Below are positions 55,360 to 62,039 of a stretch of 64,000 nt of DNA, piece by piece (positions within the stretch are counted from its first letter, which is position 1; each line of letters begins with the position of its first letter). Under the pieces are notes generated by a model. That model ran no database searches and was not told the origin of the DNA. It saw only the letters and a list, made by a program, of their open reading frames with translations. Position numbers and translations under genes: made by a program. Source of the DNA: an uncultured Caulobacteraceae bacterium (GTDB lineage: Bacteria > Pseudomonadota > Alphaproteobacteria > Caulobacterales > TH1-2); NCBI GenBank assembly GCA_937967425.1, contig CALBST010000117.1, positions 35,078-99,077 of the forward strand, written 5' to 3'.

Positions 55360-57051
55360 GCCGACGATGCGAGGCAAATTTTCTGAGGCCCGCAATATGC
55401 TGGCTTCGCTCAACATGGCAAACAACACGTCGTGAGAAATCAGACCATGCCCTACCAGCGCGCCTTGCAGAAGATATGTGCGCAAGAACGGTAGCTCCCG
55501 CAGCAGGATCTGGGCGAGATAGGCGCTGGTCTGCCCTTTAGAGCGGCGCTGCAGTACCTGTGGGGCGATGCGCCCGCCAAAAGCGTCTCGCACGAGGCCG
55601 CGGTCTCGCCCGCCGGGCGACAGCACAAAGGTCGGGAGGCTGAGGCACGCTTCAAGAACCGGTTGGGCGACAAGCGGATAAATATAATCTGCGTGCGAAC
55701 GCCAATCGAAATAGTTGAGGCGATCTTCTATCAGCGCGAGATGCAGACGTTTGCCTGGGAGCAGACCTTCCGGCGCTTCCTCGGCCGCCGGCAAAAAGCC
55801 AATAGCCTTGGAAGTGAGGTACGTCGGATGAGTGCTGGGCGCCGCTGCATCGCGGCTCAGCGCCTGACGCCAAGCGCTAAAGGCGCTTCCCCAAAATGGC
55901 GCGCCGCTCTCTGCGGCGTGCGACCAGCAGCGGCGCCAAAACCCGACGCCCGGTCCGCGGGCAATCAAGCGATCGGCTAGCACGTCATTTCGCAATGTAC
56001 GGAAAAAGACGTTGTCACCACCTCGGCCTGAAAAGAACGCCGTAACACCGTGTTGAGCGGCGAAGGAAGCTTCGATTTCATCGGTCTCACCATCAGCCAA
56101 CCATAATGGCGGGTTGAGCGCCGGCTTCAACTGGACCGCGGCTTCAAGATTCACGCGCGAAGGATCACGCTGGGCCTCGCAAAGGGATGCGCCTGCGAAC
56201 TCCGCCGCCGCGCGCGCGTAAGCGCGCTCATCTCCTTCAAGATTGGAGGTCGCGAAATTTATAGCGCGCACCCGCGATGGGTCAGGCATGCACGCAAGCA
56301 CGATGCTTGAATCCAGCCCACCTGAAAGGCGAAGACCGAACCGGGGAAAGCAATCCGCCCAAGCGCCACATGCGGTCTCCACAGCGTCCCGAAGCGCGGA
56401 CTTGGCGCCTTGCTGCTCGGCTGGCGCCCTCGCAAGCGCTTCGGGGCGCCAGACCTGCTCAATGGACAGCCGTGATTGGCCGACGCGAGCCACCGCGCCA
56501 GGTTTCAGTTCTGATACGCCCTCCAGCCCCGTCTTGGTCGTGATCTGACGATTGTTCGCCAATCTCAGAGCTACATAGCTCCAGTCGACTACAGTCGGTC
56601 CCAGTCCAAGGGCATCAATGTCTTCACTGTGGGATAAAAAGATGAAGGCGTTGCCGCGCCTCGCAACGAAGCATGGCAGCGCGCCGGACGGGTCGCGAAC
56701 AATGAAGACACATGCGTTGGGGACGTCACGAATGAAGCAAACGTAACGGCCCCAAACACGCGTAAAGGCGACGGCCCCGCGACTCTCAATGAATTCTGCG
56801 TCGCGCAACTGCTCCGACTGAGCGCGAGATCGGCCCGCGAATACAGTCCCCACAAAGCTCACGTGAGCGCCAACGTGCAAGCCCTCCTCGGCGTTGGATC
56901 GATGCGGCGCCTCTAGCACCAAGAGTCCAGGCGCATCGACACGATGCACCCAGGCCGAATGAGCATTCGCCATAGCCGCAAGGACATCAGCGGCGTCCTT
57001 AGACGCGGCTTCGGACTGATAGCTCCAAACCAGCGCTATGAAACGGTTCAT
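55303..57051 (-). CDS. Lasso peptide cyclase (asparagine-synthetase-like C protein)
   Basis: 582 aa. The N-terminal part resembles the glutamine amidotransferase half of AsnB without the catalytic Cys1 (MNRFIALVW). The ATP-pyrophosphatase P-loop LSGGLDSS lies at about 242-249, followed by FFSGRGGDNVFFRT and the helical lid. It adenylates the Asp/Glu side chain of the precursor and closes the ring with Gly1. It starts 2 bp after the B gene (coupled), and its 3' end overlaps the convergent isopeptidase gene. No dedicated ABC transporter (D protein) is visible. Confidence 0.92.
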   Translation of the reverse strand: MNRFIALVWSYQSEAASKDAADVLAAMANAHSAWVHRVDAPGLLVLEAPHRSNAEEGLHVGAHVSFVGTVFAGRSRAQSEQLRDAEFIESRGAVAFTRVWGRYVCFIRDVPNACVFIVRDPSGALPCFVARRGNAFIFLSHSEDIDALGLGPTVVDWSYVALRLANNRQITTKTGLEGVSELKPGAVARVGQSRLSIEQVWRPEALARAPAEQQGAKSALRDAVETACGAWADCFPRFGLRLSGGLDSSIVLACMPDPSRVRAINFATSNLEGDERAYARAAAEFAGASLCEAQRDPSRVNLEAAVQLKPALNPPLWLADGETDEIEASFAAQHGVTAFFSGRGGDNVFFRTLRNDVLADRLIARGPGVGFWRRCWSHAAESGAPFWGSAFSAWRQALSRDAAAPSTHPTYLTSKAIGFLPAAEEAPEGLLPGKRLHLALIEDRLNYFDWRSHADYIYPLVAQPVLEACLSLPTFVLSPGGRDRGLVRDAFGGRIAPQVLQRRSKGQTSAYLAQILLRELPFLRTYLLQGALVGHGLISHDVLFAMLSEASILRASENLPRIVGLLSVEAWLRNLPRGVTLG

Positions 57052-57053
57052 GC

Positions 57054-57698
57054 CTAGACGACCATGATTGGCGTATAACCGCGCGCGTGATCGGCGCTGT
57101 CATTCAGCACCTGCTCGCCCAGCTGCGCCCAGCAATGAGCGCCAAACGGCGCGCCCTTCACCGCGAAGACCCAGTCGACCGCTGCCCCGCGCGGACCCAG
57201 AAATAGAAGCAGCGCAAGCGTCTCGCGAAGGCACGCATTACGCGCCGTCCCCAACGGACGGCTCGTAGAAAAGGCGGCCGCCATGCGGACGATCGCTTCC
57301 TCAGATCGTTCGTGATTTTTTCGTCGCGCCCGCCGCTCGGAGACTATTGAACTGATATGGCTCCCGCGGAGCAGCTTCGACGCACGCCTGCGGCACAACG
57401 CTGCGCGCGCTATGGTGAAAATCTGAGGACGACTAGCGGATACCTCGCGTGATGGCGTGGGCGCTTCCGCTAACGCAAGCGGACGCCCGGCGCCGTCCGC
57501 GAGCACGCGCGCCGCACGCAGGCTTTGCACGACCTCCCCTGACAGCGGCGCGCGGCGCCTCAACTCATCGGCAAGGCGCAAGGACATTGCGCGGCTTAAG
57601 GCGCAGTAGCGATCGGCCTTGAGATCGAGGAAAACAATCGTCTCGTCGGCGAATGCCATAAACACATCAGCGCGCAATTGTGGTGTGGACCCGCTCAC
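57054..57698 (-). CDS. Lasso peptide B protein: RRE fused to transglutaminase-like peptidase
   Basis: 214 aa, GTG start. Residues 1-80 form a PqqD-like RiPP recognition element (FMAFADETIVFLDLKADRYCALSRAMSLRLADEL). Residues 100-214 form the transglutaminase-like cysteine peptidase with Cys156 (RNACLRETLAL), His188 (GAHCWAQL) and Asp200 (LNDSADHARGYTPIMVV). It binds the leader and cleaves it. Undivided B proteins are typical of proteobacterial clusters. It starts 5 bp after the second precursor gene and is read as A-A-B-C; many clusters have C before B. Confidence 0.92.
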   Translation of the reverse strand: MSGSTPQLRADVFMAFADETIVFLDLKADRYCALSRAMSLRLADELRRRAPLSGEVVQSLRAARVLADGAGRPLALAEAPTPSREVSASRPQIFTIARAALCRRRASKLLRGSHISSIVSERRARRKNHERSEEAIVRMAAAFSTSRPLGTARNACLRETLALLLFLGPRGAAVDWVFAVKGAPFGAHCWAQLGEQVLNDSADHARGYTPIMVV

Positions 57699-57702
57699 CG
57701 GT

Positions 57703-57798
57703 TCACATCAGCGGGTCGCGGTCCTCCATGAGATGATCTACCCCGCCTTGGGTTTCGGCCGACACCGCGCCCAGTTCGATTACTTCATGATCCGACAT
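57703..57798 (-). CDS. Lasso peptide precursor A2 (31 aa)
   Basis: Too short for usual gene calling. ATG at 57798 has GGAG 7 bases upstream. Leader MSDHEVIELGAVSAETQ ends with Thr at -2, the hallmark of lasso leaders. The core is GGVDHLMEDRDPLM: Gly1 with Glu8 and Asp9 as possible ring acceptors (8- or 9-residue ring). ELGAVS in the leader is shared with A1, and the core has the same pattern GGVxxxxEDRxPLx. The B gene follows after 4 bp. No product is known to me with this sequence. Confidence 0.9.
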   Translation of the reverse strand: MSDHEVIELGAVSAETQGGVDHLMEDRDPLM

Positions 57799-57833
57799 GT
57801 TTCACTCCGTCTGCTTTTCGACTGATAGAGCCA

Positions 57834-57858
57834 GCGCGCGGGAACACGTCCCGCGCGC
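57834..57858 (-). promoter_or_regulatory. Hairpin between the two precursor genes
   Basis: GCGCGCGGGA and TCCCGCGCGC form a perfect 10-bp stem with a 5-base loop, 13 bases after the A1 stop and 35 bases before the A2 start. No T tract follows. It could stabilise the A1 message or partly attenuate, giving more A1 transcript than downstream B and C. Confidence 0.7.
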
Positions 57859-57871
57859 CTCCTCGTGCCGC

Positions 57872-57982
57872 TTAGAAAAGCGGCTCACGGTCTTCGATTT
57901 CGGTTTCCACGCCACCGTGCGTTTGCTCGGAGACGGCGCCCAGTTCGATCGGATCTTGTTCGAAGGTGTTTTCGTCACGCAT
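57872..57982 (-). CDS. Lasso peptide precursor A1 (36 aa)
   Basis: ATG at 57982 with AAGGAG 7 bases upstream. The leader ends PIELGAVSEQTH, with Thr at -2; the predicted core is GGVETEIEDREPLF (14 residues), with Gly1 and acceptors Glu8 or Asp9. The leader part IELGAVS matches A2 and is the likely RRE contact. It shares core positions 1-3 and 8-10, 12 and 13 with A2. This is the first gene of the biosynthetic group. Confidence 0.92.
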   Translation of the reverse strand: MRDENTFEQDPIELGAVSEQTHGGVETEIEDREPLF

Positions 57983-58052
57983 TGTCAAAGCTCCTTGAAG
58001 GACCGAGGCTCGGCCCGGGAGCGATGCTGCGTCCACTGACGTCGATAAGAGA

Positions 58053-58062
58053 GTTTATAAAC
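58053..58062. promoter_or_regulatory. Palindrome upstream of the lasso precursor genes
   Basis: GTTTATAAAC, a perfect 10-bp palindrome, lies 70 bp upstream of precursor A1 and 31 bp after the GntR stop. It is AT-rich in a GC-rich context and may be part of a promoter or operator. A related GTTTATAA stands upstream of luxR at 61184-61191. No known box is matched with confidence. Confidence 0.35.
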
Positions 58063-58092
58063 GTGAATATTTTGCGGGGTTCGAGCCGCCCG

Positions 58093-58713
58093 TCAGGCGC
58101 CGTTCGACGGCAGCCCTAGCAACGCCGCGCAGTCACGGATCGCCTTTGCGGCCGCTACGCGCTTATCATGGTAACGCCGGAGTACGATCTTCAAGCGGCT
58201 GACGTCGCCCTTTTCTATCGCTTCATCCAAGAGAGCGAGTTCTTCCTCAACATCAGCCCAAAGTTCGCGCTCGGCCACGCGCGCAATGTGTAACCTGTCA
58301 TCGGCATTGCGAGCTGACATCACGAGTTCGCCGTGGGCGCCACTTTGCAACGCCGTCAACAGCGCAGCCGTGCGATCCGGATAGTCGCGGGCAATAACCC
58401 TTATGGGCGGGTTCAATGAGCTTATGCTGTTCAGTGCAAGCTCTGCGAGTTCACCACGCCATCGATAGAGATCGCGCAATCCGCTTTCGCTCCACATCGC
58501 CACGCTGAACCCGTGCGAAGGCCGAAAGGCCACAAGCCGTTCGGCCGTGAGGCGAAGCAATGCTTCGCGTACGGGTGTTGTCGAAACGGCCAGGTCCGTA
58601 GCAATCGCGCTTGCGTCAAGACGCTGACGCAGCCGAAAGCGCCCGGCCATCAGCCTTGCCTTGATCTCCTGGTATGCCCGCTCCGATGTTGGCGTCTCAG
58701 GCGTCCTCGCCAT
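58093..58713 (-). CDS. GntR-family (FadR-type) transcriptional regulator
   Basis: 206 aa: winged helix RAYQEIKARLMAGRFRLRQRLDASAIATDLAVSTTPVREALLRLTAERLVAF, then a helical FCD domain. The metal ligands of FCD domains are partly present (D/H rich middle, ADDRLHIARVAE). Its start overlaps the PhyH gene end by 17 bp. It stands between the quorum-sensing and lasso genes and could control either; the target is unknown. Confidence 0.9.
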   Translation of the reverse strand: MARTPETPTSERAYQEIKARLMAGRFRLRQRLDASAIATDLAVSTTPVREALLRLTAERLVAFRPSHGFSVAMWSESGLRDLYRWRGELAELALNSISSLNPPIRVIARDYPDRTAALLTALQSGAHGELVMSARNADDRLHIARVAERELWADVEEELALLDEAIEKGDVSRLKIVLRRYHDKRVAAAKAIRDCAALLGLPSNGA

Positions 58714-59596
58714 AATGAGCCTTTAGTTGACGAGCGATATCCGGCGTCAGCGCGTCAATGTGCGGTCCAGGCAGGCACTGCCCGTCCTCAAGCGCGCAGA
58801 TCGGATCGCGCCCCTCCCAGCCGCCCAGGTTGGGGCGATGCATCTGGTAACCGATGAGCCGCTGCAGCGGTTCTGGGAATGAGCGCGCGACGGCGGGTGG
58901 ATAAGCCAGGAATTGGTTTTCGTATTGCTTCAGCCAACCCAAACAATAGGAGACAATGATGCCGTCGCGCGGCGCGTTTGACCGGTTCTCGCCGGCGCCG
59001 TGCGTCAGCGCGCCGAGGAAAACCAGCGCATCACCGGGCTGCATCTCCGCAGCGACCGACCGAGCTGGATCAATGCTGCGATCCAGCGCGTCCGAGTGAC
59101 TGCTTGGCCAAAGACGCGTGGCGCCATTCTCTTCGGTGAAAGCAGTCAACGGCCACATCACATTGATGAGCCAGGGGCGAAGCTTCGGTTCTTGCGGCCA
59201 CATCTCTTCGTCGCGATGCGGCGCTTGGGCTCGCTCTTGCGGATGCACGCGAATGGCTTGCGTCAGATTGAGCTGGATGCAATCGCACGACGGCTGCAAC
59301 GCCGCGCGCGTGATCGCGAGCACGGCGGGATGGAGAACAAGGTCTTGTGTTGAAGGCGCCTTGTTGAGGAGACCTCCGACCCGCGTTGTCTTCCATCCGT
59401 AAAAATCGCCTATGCACTTCGGCGTGGCGGCCAAATGCGGCGCGACCTCGGCGCAAATCAAACGCGATTTCAGATGACTGATCGCTTCTGGCAAGATGAC
59501 GTAGCCGTCGCGCATCAAGTCCTCAAATGCGTTCGTGAAACGAGCCTCTGAATGAGCCGCCGGTTGAATAGACATGCGCGGGGTGGCGACTTGCAT
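58697..59596 (-). CDS. Phytanoyl-CoA dioxygenase (PhyH)-family Fe(II)/2-oxoglutarate enzyme
   Basis: 299 aa with the facial triad HxD...H: APHRDEEMWP (about 135-140) and LGALTHGAGENRS (about 205-215), with the Arg that binds 2-oxoglutarate nearby. Length is normal for the family. It lies between luxI and the GntR gene on one strand. It may hydroxylate a fatty acyl precursor or the signal molecule, or tailor the lasso peptide; none is proven. GGAG precedes the ATG at 59596. Confidence 0.88.
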   Translation of the reverse strand: MQVATPRMSIQPAAHSEARFTNAFEDLMRDGYVILPEAISHLKSRLICAEVAPHLAATPKCIGDFYGWKTTRVGGLLNKAPSTQDLVLHPAVLAITRAALQPSCDCIQLNLTQAIRVHPQERAQAPHRDEEMWPQEPKLRPWLINVMWPLTAFTEENGATRLWPSSHSDALDRSIDPARSVAAEMQPGDALVFLGALTHGAGENRSNAPRDGIIVSYCLGWLKQYENQFLAYPPAVARSFPEPLQRLIGYQMHRPNLGGWEGRDPICALEDGQCLPGPHIDALTPDIARQLKAHYGEDA

Positions 59597-59633
59597 GACG
59601 GTCTCCTTAAAGTGTTGATTTTTTCACGCGCGC

Positions 59634-60260
59634 TCAGGCGGCACGCGCCAGTCCGGCATCAGCAAAACGCGTGACAGGACCAGTTAGCCGCGCCCGTTGG
59701 CGTACGGCGGCAAGGCCATCGCTGGTGACGTCGGCCAGCATGGCGACGACGCGCTCCCGGCCCATCCTCTGCTTTGGCCCCAAAGCACAGACGCTCCAAC
59801 CCGCTTGGGCTGCAAGCGGCGCCAGCGCGGCGCCGGCCACGAAACTCACCTTCTCGATGCCGAAGAGGATCGAAGTCTCCAGAATGCCCGCGATCATTCG
59901 CGCCAGCAGTTCGCGACGGGGCGCGCCTTTCGCAATGGTGGGCGCGGGGCAGAATCGGGATGCCTCCCAAACGCGCGCCGAGCGCGGCGGTCCATCATCG
60001 CAGAGCTTGGCGAACACTTCGCTCATGAGATGTGGCGAGAGCGTTGGCAGGAGCCGCGCCGATTGCTGCACGTCGCCGTTTGCATCCACATCAATCAGAT
60101 ACATCGCCTCTTCGCTATCGAACTCGTCGATCTCAAGGCCCATGCTTTCGCTCAGCCGCCAATGCATGCGGTCGATAAAGACCTGCTTGCGCTGGCGATG
60201 CATTTCCATGAGCGCGTGATGAAAAAGACGGCGATTGTCGCGCGTGATGATCTGGATCAT
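59634..60260 (-). CDS. LuxI-family acyl-homoserine-lactone synthase
   Basis: 208 aa from Met at 60260 (MIQIITRDN). The invariant residues of LuxI proteins are in place: R24, F28, W34, D45, D48, then R69 and the E99/R102 pair (VWEASRFC). It makes an N-acyl-homoserine lactone from SAM and an acyl carrier substrate. Acyl chain length cannot be told. The reading to 60353 would add 31 non-homologous residues. A perfect palindrome lies upstream. Confidence 0.94.
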   Translation of the reverse strand: MIQIITRDNRRLFHHALMEMHRQRKQVFIDRMHWRLSESMGLEIDEFDSEEAMYLIDVDANGDVQQSARLLPTLSPHLMSEVFAKLCDDGPPRSARVWEASRFCPAPTIAKGAPRRELLARMIAGILETSILFGIEKVSFVAGAALAPLAAQAGWSVCALGPKQRMGRERVVAMLADVTSDGLAAVRQRARLTGPVTRFADAGLARAA

Positions 60261-60320
60261 GAGCCTAGTGTCCTCCGCACCGAACTCAGTGAGATTGCGT
60301 GCAGACGCGTGCGCTCTGCT

Positions 60321-60338
60321 ATGGGCCGATCGGCCCAT
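60321..60338. promoter_or_regulatory. Lux-box-like 18-bp palindrome upstream of luxI
   Basis: ATGGGCCGATCGGCCCAT is a perfect 18-bp palindrome centred 69 bp upstream of the luxI start codon and downstream of luxR. Length and place fit a lux box that binds the adjacent LuxR protein, although the arms do not match the Vibrio consensus. Confidence 0.6.
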
Positions 60339-60373
60339 TGACGCGATTTGCACCAGAAGCAGGTGTGGAGAAG

Positions 60374-61111
60374 TCAGTCCGCCAGATCGGACAAGGTCAG
60401 CGTGCCGTCGAGATAAGCGAACATGATCGCTTGGATACGGGAGCTCACCCCATAGCGCGCCCGCGCATGCTCAATTGTATGTTTGGCCGTTGCGGTCTTG
60501 ATGCCAAGAATGTCTGCGATCAACGGATCGCTCTTGCCGCGGGCCGCAAGCGCCAAACATTCCTTCTGGCGCTTGGTCAACACGACCGGCTTACGCGCCT
60601 CACCCGTAGCGCGCAGCCGCGCTTCCTCGTGGGCGTGGAACGCCATCAATTGTAGGTCTGGCACGATCAGGGGATCGATGCCGTCAGGACCAGGCACAAG
60701 CGAACACGACGCCGGCAGCGCCCCGGGCGAATGAATGGGAATAGTCAGTCCCTTCCTCAAGCCGCATTCAGCGGCTTCGTTCAGAATCCGGCGCTGGTCA
60801 CGCGCCAGATCGTATTGGACCACGAACTCTTCCCACCAGAACGGCAGCAGTGCGTTGTGCGCGCCGAAGAAGATTGGATCACGGCTGGCGTATTGCTTAT
60901 CGGAAAACCAGACCAGCCAAGGGTGCGGATAGTTAACGATAGCGACGGCGCCTGTCGGGGGCTTCAGCGGATCGACATGCGAGGCGCAGGCAACATATCT
61001 GATCCCGCAAGCTTCCATCTCCGCAAAAAGAAAACGCGCGATATCCTCTGCCGAAGCTGCCGCCCGGCATTTTTGCACAAAGTCCAACGTGGCCTCACGC
61101 CGGCCCATCAT
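60374..61111 (-). CDS. LuxR-family quorum-sensing regulator
   Basis: 245 aa. The autoinducer-binding domain has NYPHPWLVWFSDKQYASRDPIFFGAHNALLPFWWEE, with the conserved Trp, Asp-Pro and Trp of the ligand pocket (the Tyr after Trp is Phe here). The C-terminal LuxR helix-turn-helix reads LTKRQKECLALAARGKSDPLIADILGIKTATAKHTIEHARARYGVSSRIQAI. It pairs with the luxI gene 113 bp downstream. It may activate luxI, phyH, gntR and possibly the lasso genes on the same strand. Confidence 0.93.
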   Translation of the reverse strand: MMGRREATLDFVQKCRAAASAEDIARFLFAEMEACGIRYVACASHVDPLKPPTGAVAIVNYPHPWLVWFSDKQYASRDPIFFGAHNALLPFWWEEFVVQYDLARDQRRILNEAAECGLRKGLTIPIHSPGALPASCSLVPGPDGIDPLIVPDLQLMAFHAHEEARLRATGEARKPVVLTKRQKECLALAARGKSDPLIADILGIKTATAKHTIEHARARYGVSSRIQAIMFAYLDGTLTLSDLAD

Positions 61112-61170
61112 CGGTAAACCTACTCCCGCCTTCTTCGCGTTCAGGTTGAACCCTAAGCGCGCCGTTTTTC

Positions 61171-61202
61171 AAGTGAATTGCAAGTTTATAAGCATTGCAC
61201 TT
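61171..61202. promoter_or_regulatory. Imperfect 32-bp dyad upstream of luxR
   Basis: Arms AAGTGAATTGC (61171-61181) and GCATTGCACTT (61192-61202) match at 9 of 11 positions around the spacer AAGTTTATAA. It lies 60 bp upstream of luxR and on the way to the divergent TraF-like gene. Possible operator. Confidence 0.4.
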
Positions 61203-61368
61203 CGCCCATTCTCGTAGCGCGCGACGTGGGCCCCGGCCCCATCCCGAGAGGCGAGTCGCCTTCTTAACCTCAACCTCATCGCACCCTGTCTGCCCGCTTC
61301 GGGTGATCGCGCTCGTGACTAAGTGGAATAGTTTGGCGTCCCGTGCAGCCGCGCGTCAGAACTGCCAA

Positions 61369-61884
61369 ATGCGAAGCATCAGGTTAGTGGCGCCAACGCG
61401 GACCGTCGCATTAGCCGGCTTCCTCACGTTTGCTCTCTGCCTCGGCGTCGGCTTTGTTGCCGTATCGACGCTTTCCGACGTCGTCATCTACAATGCGAGC
61501 CCATCGATGCCTCAAGGCATCTATGTGCGCATGCACTCGCCAATCGTGCGCCATTCAATCGTTACGGTGCGGGCGCGGGATGTCGCGTTGAACTATGCCG
61601 CAGCGCGGCGCTTTACAGACGCAGATGATCGCTTCCTCAAACGCGTCGCCGCATTGGATGGCGATGTCGTCTGTGCTTTTGGTCCCCGGGTAACAATCAA
61701 TCACGAGCTTACACTTCAGCGTCGGACAATGGACAACGTCGGACGCGCTTTGCCGACCTGGTCGGGATGCCGGCGCCTCAATGGTCAGATCTTTCTAATC
61801 GGAGACACGGCGGACAGCTTTGACGGCCGCTATTGGGGACCGGTCGCCTCTGAGCTTGTGGAAGGCGTTTGGCGTCGGCGATGA
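61369..61884 (+). CDS. TraF-type S26 signal peptidase of conjugative elements
   Basis: 171 aa with one membrane helix (about 12-36) and the S26/TraF motif NASPSMPQGIY, where the Ser of SMP is the nucleophile; the Lys of FLKRVAALDGDVV is the general base, and IGDTADSFDGRYWGPV is box E. In RP4, TraF cyclises the pilin and is needed for conjugation. Start at 61369 is the Met before the helix. It is next to a ParB-like gene, as in many integrative elements. Confidence 0.85.
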   Translation: MRSIRLVAPTRTVALAGFLTFALCLGVGFVAVSTLSDVVIYNASPSMPQGIYVRMHSPIVRHSIVTVRARDVALNYAAARRFTDADDRFLKRVAALDGDVVCAFGPRVTINHELTLQRRTMDNVGRALPTWSGCRRLNGQIFLIGDTADSFDGRYWGPVASELVEGVWRRR

Positions 61885-62039
61885 CGCCGCGCACCGCGCC
61901 GGGCCACTTCTTGTCGCACGCCGCCCTGCTCCGTGCGGTCAAGGGACGCTGCGCTCTTCGCCCTTGACCGCGCATGCCGGCGTGCAGGGCGAGCATCGCC
62001 CGGCGCGGATCCTCGCGTGCGGGCGATGGAGAAAATGCA

